Shown: piece by piece, positions 11,206-22,700 of the stretch
Position numbering within the stretch: the first letter of the stretch is position 1
Layout: every line of letters starts with the position of its first letter
DNA from: Symsagittifera roscoffensis
Taxonomy: Eukaryota; Xenacoelomorpha; Acoela; Convolutidae
Reading direction: 5' to 3'
DNA length: 64,000 nucleotides
NCBI RefSeq assembly: GCF_963678635.1
Contig: NC_087070.1
Coordinates: 18,821,318-18,885,317, forward strand
Made by a program: the position numbers and the translations under genes
Notes under the pieces: model-generated
What the model saw: only the letters and a program-made list of their open reading frames with translations
Told to the model about the DNA's origin: nothing
Databases searched by the model: none

Positions 11206-12765
11206 GAGAGGGCTGAAGTTAACGGGTTAGAGTTGCAGAGCCAGCTGGGGCGAACTTGGGAAAACTTGCTGCTGGAGTATTTTGAAGATGCGATGAGAGC
11301 ACCCTCGTCGCAACCATCATTATTGGCGAATCCTTTTGTCAGGACACCAGGACAGTTGCTGTTTTCATGGAGCCTGGCGGGAGTGGCATTAGAGGCGTTG
11401 ACTTCTTATGACAAACTCAAACTGGGCAATACTGTTTTGCGCGTGTACCAAATGTTGGTGCAACACATTGCTCGAGATAACTCGGGATTGAGTCTAGCGA
11501 GGAGTAAAGATGCCACCTGCTTCTTGAGATGGATTATGTCAGTGATGTCTGACACCACCGTCCAGACATGCCACCAGAGAGCGATAAGAAGTAAGACGAT
11601 GGAAAGGAGAGTCGTCACCGTCATCCTGAATGTGTACCAGAGTACTGGAATCGCCAAGGGGGATGGCTCAAGGCAGTCTCTAGAGAACCACGGAAAGGTT
11701 GATGAAATGCGGAGGTTCACCCACAAGAAATTCGGCGAGGATAACGATGTGCATAGCAGCCTGGCTCTAGCAGAAGATTACTCAAGGCCCACGAAACGGG
11801 GAGAATATCAATATGTGTCTGGAGTGATGGGGATAGCATACAACCCTTTCTTGGACTCAGAAGCTGAAAACGCTTGCATGAATTTTGAAGTGGTGGAGTT
11901 GTTAAAGTTCTGGATGGAGAAAATAATTGAAACTGACCCAACGGAAAGGGAAAGACCGAGCCTACGTCTGCTACTTGAGAAGATACCGGAAGTTATCAGT
12001 GTGCCGCTATCGGACAAAAAGGTCGAGCTAAGACTGGGAAGCGCAGAAGACGTATTGTCTACGAATTTGGGGACCATTTGGAAATTATTGAGACCGTCTC
12101 GGTGCCAACATCCCCACGCGAGCCTGATCGAGGAAGTTACGCTGCGGGTGAGATTGTCGCCAGCGAAAGATGAAGATCTGGGAAATTTGAAAATAGTGCA
12201 CAAATTGATCCTGCCTCATCAAGAGAAATCGGAGGGAGCAATGAGCAAGCTTGACAAGTTTGTAAAGAAGATGGAGCCGGGCAGATGTCTGGACCTGGCA
12301 TGTGGAGGAGGAGAGCAATCTTGTGATGGCCGGTCCTGTGTCAGAATACAGTCCTTCCAGAGTGAGGATTTAGTCACTTGGCTCGGTGACATCACGCAGA
12401 AGGAGAAAAGCGAGGTGCAGATAGTGGCTGAACTGTAATTATAGCGACGCGAGCACAACTGTAATTATAGCGACGGCATTGGGATTCTTTTCGAGGATGC
12501 GCAGTTTACAATCTTTAGAGATGCTGGAGTACGACCACCATTTGGTGACAGCGTTAGCGTGGAGTCTTGGCCAGGAGTGTTGCAAATGATCCAGAAGCAC
12601 ATCATGGAATGGAAGATCGGTCTTGAGTCGGAGATGGGATTTCCTGTGAGCGAGGCCTACAGTTTACCAACAAATGCGAAGTCTCTGGTGGGATCAGTCA
12701 TGACCAAACTGTGCGGAAGCCATTACACATGGCGATGGTGGAAGCATCTAGTCAGAGGGTGTTAA
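11206..12765 (+). pseudogene. Long downstream frame of the gypsy-type relic, unknown protein
   Basis: A frame with no early ATG is open from 11206 to 12435 (about 410 codons), is stopped by TAA 12436-12438, then resumes in the same frame to 12765. The interruption coincides with a short local duplication of CTGTAATTATAGCGACG (12434 and 12460). The protein is charged, with no visible signal peptide, transmembrane segment or catalytic motif; a Cys cluster (CLDLACGGGEQSCDGRSC) lies near the end of the open part. It shares the elevated GC of the integrase relic and follows it in the same orientation, so it is probably an extra ORF of that retroelement. I do not recognise its family. Confidence 0.5.
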
Positions 12766-13950
12766 TCGACAAGGTTTTTTTGGTGCCCAAGTGTGTACGG
12801 TTGGCCCGAATGTCGCACCACTCTCACAAGTTGTTACGGAAGATACTAGGAGCGGTGCCTGGAAATCGAAGAAAGGACTTGAGTGACATCTAGGGGGAAG
12901 AGCTCCGGAGTCTAGAAAAATAGAAAACGAGTGACTTTGAAAGACAGAATACGATCGGAAAAGCGATGAATAGTGCCCCAGCCAAGGAAGAAAATGATGT
13001 GACGCATGAAAAAATGATGGAGACTGAACCTCTGTTGGAAACTTTGGGAGAGCGCAACCTCCGGAGCATCAACCTGACACACGTGAAATGCCCATTCCAT
13101 TGTCTGGCACGGACAGTTTGGTATCCGGAGCACTCGAACCTCTGTTTGATATGGGACGCGGAAGAAATTCGGTCAGTAGGGCTACCCAGTCACCAGCAGA
13201 AGGTCACTCTTTTGTGTTAAGCTCGATGCTGGCGTTGCGATGGATCGAGGAGAAAGTGATAAAATATCGAGAGTCGAGAGCACCAACAATGGAGTCAATA
13301 CATGCCATTGACTACAGCCGAATGCTTGACTTGTTCGAGACTGTGTGTAAAGTATTCCCTGTGCCCAAGGAAGTGAGGCACGCGTGAATTCGCATGAGAC
13401 TCTTCTGATGGTTTCGAGCGACGCTGACGTCTTGGCTGTGTACGGTGACGAAGAATCACATGAAGAAGCATCAGAAAAAACATCGACAGTTCGTGGCCAA
13501 GATCGGGTCCGAGGCCTTCAAGAGACTCTTGCCAACTCATCGTAATGCGATAACCACGGGTTGAAAAAGGGTTGGTAGAGTGTCTCGAGATAACACCAAG
13601 GCGAGGGAATTGATACTAGAAGAGGACTTTTGCTTGAATAGGGAATCTAAAGTGAAGGGTCTGCTGAATCAGGCGAAAAGACTATAAGAGCAAAAGGAAT
13701 GGATTCGAGCCTACGAACAGCTGAAGGCATGGGAAGAGGTCGTAATCAGTTCCGATGACGAAGAAGAACTGGCAAGGCAAATTACGACGTCGAGTGTGTC
13801 AGGACCCAGTACCTCGAAGAAAAGGAGCACGATTTGAAGAGGGTGTTCAGGGATTGGTTCTTGAGTCGTGAGCGAGGGAAAGAAAAAAGGGATTGAGTGT
13901 GAACTCAGAGGAATAATGAGGGCACGGAAAAGAAATTATGATAAAAATGT
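12766..13950 (+). other. Degenerate GC-richer continuation of the retroelement
   Basis: No intact gene. Short plus-strand frames overlap here (for example 12966-13220 and 13088-13387) with frame changes between them, as expected of a decayed ORF. The stretch keeps the same higher GC content as 10.3-12.7 kb and returns to AT-rich sequence near 13930. It most likely belongs to the same element; function is not recognised. Confidence 0.4.
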
Positions 13951-15229
13951 TTTTGTTGTTAGTATACTATATCTACTACATAAATCAAAATACTGCATGA
14001 CAATTTTCTGAATGGGCAAATCAAAAAAAGTTTTGATGATAGCTTGCATAGCGAAAATTCAGGGCGCAGGTGTATGCAGAATTTGATTGCTGTTTAGCGA
14101 TAATGTGACATTTTTGCATGGCTGTGAATTTTGGGGTGTAGATAAAGTGAAATCTGCTGCAAAACTCTCTAAATGATCACTGGCACTGCATCTTGAGACG
14201 CACTCAACTTTCTGGGGGCTCACTGGCAGACGACGACACGCGATGACGACATCGATCTTGAGTCCGAGGAGTATGTGCCAGTCGGTCATATTTGGAAGTT
14301 TGGCCTTGAGCAATGCTTAGTGAAATGCGATTTTTCATCAATTCGAATTGAGCATGTCATGCTCAAGTTTCTCGCGACAACTAAAAATACAAGAAAATAA
14401 GATCACAAGAATTGAACTACAATTGCGACAAGGTAGTCCAAAAAATAGGAGCATGAAATTGTTATTCGCAATTTTGCCGTATAAATCGAACGAGAGTAGA
14501 GCTGTCTCATTCTTGGAGAAGGAACAAGTCGTAACGGAAGAAACAAAGAAGATTGAGTAAACCAGAGTGAACCTTCGGTGAAAAGGTGGACAGCTGAAAC
14601 TGTGCAGTGGTCCAAGCAGAAAACTTGTGTCTTGAGTTAAAATTTATTCACTTCAGACTTCTTGAGTTGAACTTGATTACTGGATTAATTCTAGAGTTGC
14701 TTATTAATTTAGTTACTCGATTCTAGAAGTCGTATCGGTATGTAAGTACCCAATTTAACTTTCGTGAGTGTGTTTTACATTATTATGTTGAGTTAGGGAG
14801 AGTTTTAGGTTGATCCATCCGAAATTGATCAAAGGCCCACTGTCTAATAAAAAGTAACTGTATACATAAGGTTCCGACCCTGTTTTTAACGGAGTTCTTG
14901 TGTTTTGGGTATTTTGAGACCTGAGTATGGGGGCGTTCTTATTTCTAGAGTGGGGGGTATTTTGGTAGAGGCCTTTAAGCCGTAACGCGGTTTGTAGTCT
15001 CATGTCGCAAGTGAACCGAATTGGCTACTACCGTTTGAGGTAGAAAAACACAAAACATAGTGCACCTGACTCTTGAACCAATGGTTATAGTGCCTAATTT
15101 CGTTAAGACGCATAGTAGAGACGCATACTAACGCACTTTGGTCAACAGTCAGTTGAAATATCAAAGACACACGCCAAAATTGCACAGAAAATATCGACAG
15201 AAATACTAAGTCATGAGCTTCTTGAAACA
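13951..15229. other. Intergenic, nothing recognised
   Basis: Short frames on both strands show no family resemblance, and I see no clear repeat or promoter structure. The right part may include eroded 5' sequence of the reverse-transcriptase relic that follows. Confidence 0.4.
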
Positions 15230-16540
15230 TATAATGCCTGTCAACTAACTCCACTTGATAAAAACCCAGGAGTTAGGTCAATTGGCATAGGCGAAGTCAT
15301 CCGCAGAATAATAGGTAGAACGATCACGAAGTGCTTAAAAAGCCAAATTATGTCACTCGGATCGGATAACCAACTATGCTTTGGCCAAAAATGTGGCATC
15401 GAATATGCAATTTATACGCTTAGGAAGCAATATGAGAAAACAGATTCCGATTCAAGTTTACTGATAGACTCGGAAAATGCATTTAACTCCCTAAACCGGA
15501 ACCTTACTGACGGGAACGCAGTCAGTAATTTGAAAAGTCTGCGAAGAGTTCTTGACAACGTTATCAAACACGGAGAATAATTTGGATATCATGTAAAGGC
15601 ATCAAAATGCCAGCTCATTGTAAGAAATGAAAATTACAATGAGGCAATAAAAGTAATGAAAAATAACGAAATTGAAATGAAAAAAGGGACCAGAGTACTT
15701 GGTTCTGTCATAGGATCCGAGACTGCATGTAAAACTTTCTTAGAAACTCAGTTAGAAGAACAAAATAAAATACTGAAAAAACTTGGCAAGATCGCGAAAA
15801 CATCACCACAAAACGTGAACTCCTGTTACTCCTGAAAAATACGCACTTGGGTTGGCCTCGGCAAAATGTGCCTGAAAATGATTCACTGCTTCTCTGTAGA
15901 TATTATTTTAACCTGAGTAAATCCGAATTCCGGGATGGAATTTATCTCAGATATGAATGGGAACCAACCAACATTCCACTCACATGTGTATGTGGTCAAT
16001 CTTTCGACCTTACCCACGCCCTTCACTGTGCAAACGGTGGATACGCGCACATGAGGCAGAAAGAAATCAGAGATACCTTTGCCACCCTCATGAGCTAGGT
16101 TTGCTTTGTTGTTGAAATCGAGCCGAAACTTCAGTCGTTGGAAGACGAGAGCTTTGTGAACAATTCAACCACAACTGATGAAGACACTCGACTAGATGTT
16201 AAAGCAAAAGGATTATGGGGCTTAAGGTTTAGCCGAACCTTCTTTGATGTCAAAGTCTTCAACCGTCAAATTCTCACGAAGACTACTGAAAGACGCCTAT
16301 AAGTACCACGAATTACTAAAAAACTCAAAATACCAACAGAGAGTTCTACAAGTCGAACAGAGCAGCTTCTGCCCTCTCATTTTTGGCTGCACTGTTGGTG
16401 CCGCAACAGCAGCTGTTCAGACAATGCAGCGCATAGCTGAAAAACTTTGTGAAAAAAGCTACGCATTTTTGGAACACTTGAATATTATATTTTCTTGTGT
16501 CGAGTTGCGTGTTCTTATTGAAGAAACGTAACCCGTATCG
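15230..16540 (+). pseudogene. Reverse-transcriptase element relic
   Basis: Translations in changing plus frames give a recognisable RT N-terminal part (GVRSIGIGEVIRRIIGR at about 15272, then LCFGQKCGIEYAIYTLRKQ and LLIDSENAFNSLNRN at 15377-15490). A deletion then removes much of the RT core. The tail has a Cys/His cluster (CVCGQSFDLTHALHCANGG, about 15991-16047) and an LDVKAKGLWG / FFDVKVFN segment that resembles a PD-(D/E)XK-like core. I recall this RT plus Cys/His plus DVKVF arrangement from metazoan RT-bearing elements. Stops and frameshifts at several points make it non-functional. Confidence 0.65.
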
Positions 16541-16753
16541 ATTTTAATTGAGAAAGAACTTCAACAATTGTCATCTTCTTTTATCATTATCACTTCCATA
16601 TCAAGAAAATTCCAGGGATTTTGACTGGAATACGTGATGAAGGGACTCCTGACTGTAACCTCGGTTACTAGCATACTTTTGACCTTCTGATTACTGAGAA
16701 TGGCCCACTCGGCTAGTTTTTATTTCAGATTTTGGTTCTGCGAAACTTTTTTA

Positions 16754-19700
16754 ATGGCGACAATTGCACCCGCAAGGGTCAAGCGTGAGTTTAAGGAAGT
16801 CACACAGCCCACAGATGAGAAAGACGTAAGTTTGTTTACTAGGGCATATGAAAGCGTGTCTAATATTCTGATTAAAGGCTGAAATGTAATAAAACGTCTC
16901 TTATAATTTTAGCCGTTGAAATTGATCAAGCTTGACATGGTAGACAACAATATTCTACACCTCAAGGGCGAAATATTCGGGCCCCCAGATACACCATACG
17001 AGGGTGGAAAGTTTAAATTAGACATTACAGTCCCCGACTCATACCCTTTTAATCCGCCGAAAATTAAGTTCGAGACCAAGATATGGCATCCCAATATCAG
17101 CAGTGTGACTGGTGCCATCTGTCTTGATATTTTGAAAGATCAATGGGCTGCTGCTATGACATTAAGAACGGTGCTACTTTCTATACAAGCACTGCTTGCA
17201 TCACCTGAACCAGATGATCCTCAAGATGCAGTAGTTGCTAATCAGGTATTTCAAGGCCAACAAAATCTGTAGGCAATTAAAATGGAAATTTTCCATTCAA
17301 TTAAATTATGCCTAGCAATTATGTTTCAAGTTGCTAATAGGTATATTTTCTAGACAGGAAAGAGTTGATTGAGAAATTCAAACTTACTCTCATTCAAGGT
17401 TTTCCGAAGTCCCTGGATTCTAAATTAATTTCAATTACTTATTTGCCTAAGCAAACTCGGCTGTTTAAATACGAGCTCTTCATTTCCAATCTAAACAGCA
17501 ATTTGTTGCGCTTAATTTCAGCATACTTGTATACCGGTCAATTTGACGCGATTTGGTATCTTAGCTAATAGCCTAATGCTGTTAATTATCAATCGAAGTT
17601 TTGTCAAGCCTACTAAGTATATGAATCTCAAATTAACTGATAAATCGTATCCGGGCAAATTTTGAATATTCCAACTGTTCTATAAAACTATGCGGTTAGG
17701 TCTTTTTAATCAGACATCTGTGATAATTTAGCATCAAATTAAGAAATATCAGCTAAAATTGTTGGCTCTCTCCGCTCAAACAATTTTTTAATTATTAAAA
17801 GTTAGAAAAACATCCTGCAGCGAAGATCAATCACAAATAGTTAACGAACGTGCTTTCGAATGGTGATTACTCAGCGAATTGAGTCCTCAGAAGAAGGGAA
17901 AGAATGATGAGAGATAGATTTTTAAAAAAGTACAGAACTCGTTCTATCTGTCTAATATTACGCTTGCGATTACAAGGGTAATCTAACTGGAATATAGACT
18001 TTTCTCGGGTTAACAACTTGTTTGAAATAATTAATTTTATCTTGGTTCACGGTGAATCCTAGCTTCTACGCGTTCCTAGTCAACTTAGCCGGGAGGTAAC
18101 GAATATGCCTTGGACGTCAAAGGTCTGGGTTTGAACCTGACCAAGACCTGTTTTCTTTCAAACGGGAAATATTCTGTTTCAAATAAAATTATCGGACAGT
18201 TATTTGTCTGCTTATCTGTTGTCGGCTTAGTTGGCACATCTTGGAATAGTTTTTTTTTCGTATTTCCTTAGTTTTTTGGTTTCGCGGAAAAAATTCCTCG
18301 GCTCAAATTAGTTCGGCCTATTTTTTATTGGCTTAATGACCTAATTTTGGGTTGTATCAAGGGAAAGACAATTTTAACACTCCCATCAGCCTTTTTCAAG
18401 TTGGTTGTATTTTTACCAATCGGTTTGTTGATTTTTTTTGTTATTGGAAAGCTTTAGTTTTTCTCCGAAACTTCAGCCTCAACGCCTACTCCTCTGTGAG
18501 CCTGAATACTCCTCTAGAGTCTTTTCTATTCACCCCTTCGTCTACAGCCTTCGTTAAAGTCTGTGGGGGAATATTTGACCCATATTTTTGTGGGGGAATA
18601 TTTGACCCATATTTTTGTGGGGGAATGTTTGACCCGGATTTAAGACTTTTTTCGTTTTCTCGAAAACTACTACCTCTCTCAAATCTGGATTTTTGGTTTC
18701 AATGAATAGAACGGTTTTGAAAAGCTCCCTGCACATGCGGCCACGTCCAACTTTTTTTTACACAATTTTTTGGCCCTCGGAATGTTCAAATTTTTTTGAT
18801 TTTTACCTTTTTGTGAAACTTTGACTTTTCTCGAAAACTAACTTCTCAAATCTGATATTGCAGGTTCAATGGAGACAACGGGCAGTGAGAAGCTGCCCTG
18901 CATAAGCGGACGAGCAGAAAGTTTTTTTACACAAAAAGTTTTTTACTCTGAGTGTTATCGCACTCAGTTTTTTTTCTAAATCGCTATTTCTCGAGCCAAA
19001 AAGTACCCTCCCATATATGGGATTTTGGGTTAAATCCAGAGAACGGCTCGTAATAGCTTCTTTGAATGCTCGAACACTCCCAATTTTTTTGATCAGAAAA
19101 AAACTTATGACCCGCGGAAAAGTCCAAATTTGATATGTGACTGTTCTTTGCAATTTTTTTCTCGAAAACTCCCCTCCCGAATTTGACATTTTGAGTGCAA
19201 TCGAAATTGCAGTTTGCGCGAATTCCTTTGGTATAAGCGGCTACTCGAAATTCGGCTACTCGAAGTTCGGGCCCTTTTTTCACTCAAAAAGCTATGATTC
19301 TCGGGAATGTCAAATTTTTTGATTTGTTGACCGTTTTTTGGACTTTTCCCACTAACTATCCTTTCAAATCGGACATAGTTTTAATCGAATCAATAGGTTG
19401 TTGAAATTTCAAGTTTATAATTGGCTATGCCTTAAATGTGATTGAAAAAGTAACGGCGTTCAAACAAGTCAAAGTTTTGAAACTTCGAAAGTTGTTAGGA
19501 AACTTTTTGACTAAAATTTTTTTGGGAGATTTTTGCTGAAATACCGTGCCAATTCTGACACTGTGTTTAATCGAGAAACCCGATTTTGAGAATTAACTCA
19601 GCTAAGGAGTCTACAAATTAGTTTTTGCAGAAAAAAGTTTTGGATTTTGGAAAGTCTTTTGACTGTTTTTCAAATTTTTCGAGCGTTTTAGAAATATATT

Positions 19701-22700
19701 GAACTTTCTTAAAATTTACACAACCAAATCTGAGATGAAAAGGTTAATTAAAAAAACTGGTTGCGAAAATTTTTTCTGCAGACGCGGCGACTCCTGAATA
19801 TGTTGTAAGAGAAATGTTATCTACTTTGGAAATTGATTATCTCTTAATTTATACTCTTCTCACTTATTTCAGTAGAGGAAAACGAAGGCTTTGGTCGAAT
19901 AGAAAAAGACTCTAGAGGAGTATTCAGGCTCGCAGAGGAGTAGGCGTTGAGGCTGAAGTTTCGGAGAAAAACTAAAAGCTTTCCAATAACTAAAAAATGG
20001 ATTTTTCATTGATTTTTCGTGCCGCATCAGTATAGTGAATTCATTGAATATCAAGCACGTACCTCCGGCTTTAGCTGGGCCTCTAGCTGTTTTGTATCGA
20101 GAAATACGAAACATTTAGTTTGAATTCGGTGTTTGAATTCAGTGTTTATTTCACCAAGTACTGAACACTTTTGAAAAAATCACAAAATTCGTATCTCGTA
20201 AACTAAAAAGATTCGGGTATTCATATTTAGAAGCCAAACGGTCAAAGACTGAGTTCAAACTGGTACATTGAAAAAATCTTAACCATTGGATTATACGATA
20301 TAGCTTTAATGCGAAAAAATGCTTTCGTTAAACCTGCCAAAATAATACATCGTAAAAGCTCAAACATGGCGAGATAGTGAAGCCCGCATTTAACTATATA
20401 ATAGATTAGATAGATTTCACCAAATTTAAAATAAGCAATCCAAGAGGGGATACTGTCAGGGTTCCCTAGGGGTTGAGACTTTGGCCTCCAAATAAGAATA
20501 CCCACAATTAACTTTTTTAGTTTCCAAGATATGACGCTTATTTATTTTTTCATAATTTTTTTAAAACTTAGATTTAAAACAATTCCAAGTGTGACTTCTC
20601 AAATGCTCTAGTTTCCGAGATGTGACGTTTTTTTCATAAAGTTTTTGACAAACAGAAATGAAAAATTTCACTAAATTGAAAATTCCCAACCCCATAGTTG
20701 GGTGCTCTCAGTGGTTGCAAATCGTGCCTCTTAATATGACTACTCAAATCTTTTCACAAAACAATTCACTTATTGAAATTCCCAACTCTGATGGCTGGTG
20801 CTATTTTGACTGCTCAGGCCCTTTTAGTTTCCCAGTTATGCGGTTTCGTAATTTTTTTAAAAAAATTTCAAAAAATTTAGATCTACAAAAAACTAACCAA
20901 AAGTTTGAAATTTTCAACACCATGGTGGGTTGCTTCTGAGATATTCTCAGGAGATTTATTATCTGGACTCTAAATATGGCTGCTCACGTTTTCACGTTCA
21001 TTTGTCTGATTGATGCACCAGAGGAAAATGAAAGTTGTTTTCTCCCTTTGTCGCTTTTTTACTTTTGCGAGCTGCGTAGTGTATTAGTACGAAACTTGTT
21101 TTTTTTTTCTAATCAAACTCGCAAAAAAGGGTTCATTGAAAATGGAAAGTGTTCACTTATTTGGTGGCTCTTTTGCTATAACCACAATCTGTAGCATTGG
21201 AAGCTTCATAGCATCTATTCACTGCTTTAAGTGTGGCTAGTGTTTGCTATTTGTTAAAGACTCATATTCTCTGGGTTGCAGTTCGAATCTGAGACGTAGC
21301 CGAATTTTTATTGAAACGAGGCTGAATTCTCCTTTTCTTAGTGCACTTTATAGAGCTGCTTTTTGTGTTTTCGGTAGTGTTTGCGATGGTCATTTTCTTT
21401 ATAACTTCGCCTCTGTGATAAACTCATTCTTTTTCCTGCATTTACAATGCACTTTATTTTATTAAATTTCAACACACGCATAAATATAAAATCTCAAGGT
21501 AAGTTTTTCCAGACGCATAAATATAAAATCAATCAATAATTATTGTTGAAACTTTAATATGTGAAAGCTTATAACCTAACGTCAAATGTTATTACACTTG
21601 GAAGAGCAAGTGATTTGTAATCGAGAATTGTATTTTGTTCCACTTAGAAGTGACCCGGATAGTGCTGATCAAAGAGAAATGTTTACTGAGCATTTCAGGT
21701 AACTGATTTCCCTCTCAATCGGAAGTTCATCGATCTTGGCCGGGATTCGATTTTCTTTACATTGAAAATATTTTTCATTGCATGAAAGTTAGTTGCCTGA
21801 CTATTATTTTTCAGATTACACTTGCGTCAGCTTAGTGTATTGTTACGAACCCTTTCATTTTCTAAACTAAGTCGCAAATTTTGGTGCAACTTTTGGGGCA
21901 CCTTTACAGGTTTTTGATAGCATGTGTTTTGACATTCAAATAGTAATGAATTAACACAGTTGATGCATTTTTAATTCATCAAATGAACTGAAAAAAGCTA
22001 TTTGTTTCAAATAACATAACAGTCATAGAAATTGTCTACCTCGATATATCTTGCAATTTTTTGAAATGCATAATTTATACAATCATTTGCGATTTTATGC
22101 CATGCTTTATGCGTTACATGCAAATTAATCTGGCTTTATGCGTTACATGCAAAGAAAGTCTGTGTGGATGCCTTCAGTTTGTACTTGCCTAATTGTGTCT
22201 ATTTTTGTTTGGTGTCTTTTTTGCTGTATTGTCAATTTAGCATATGTGGCTGCTTTATTCGTGAATAGTGCTTGTCGGTGGTTAAGAGTGCGTGGCTGAG
22301 TGGTTAGAGCGTGAGACTCAAAATCTCTAGATTGCAGTAGATGGCAGATCGAATCCTAGACTTAGCCCGAATTTTTACTAATTCGAGGCTCATTTCTATT
22401 TTCCTTATTTCACTTTCTAGAGCTGCTTTTTGTCGTGTTCTCGCTAGTTTTTGCGGGACTCCTCTCCTTTATGCTTCGACTCTGTGTTAAACTCATTCTG
22501 TCTCCTGCACTAATATTGCACTTAATTTCATTAATTTTCAACACAGGTAGGTTTTTCTGAAAGCAGAAGCACAATATCAATCAAAAACTATTTTTGATTG
22601 CTTAATATGTGAAAAGTTTTGAATTCGTATATAACTCGATTTTCTCAACTCGTTTTCTCAACTTGTTTATAACTTGAATTAAAAGGATCAGATTCAATTT

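Noticed and set aside
11406-12203. Minus-strand ORFs of 74-131 codons
   Set aside because: Antisense shadows of the GC-richer 11206-12765 frame; composition mirrors it and there is no family match.
22285-22360. Functional tRNA-Leu or tRNA-Ser gene
   Set aside because: A box and B box are recognisable, but the acceptor stem and variable arm do not pair properly, and a SINE body follows.
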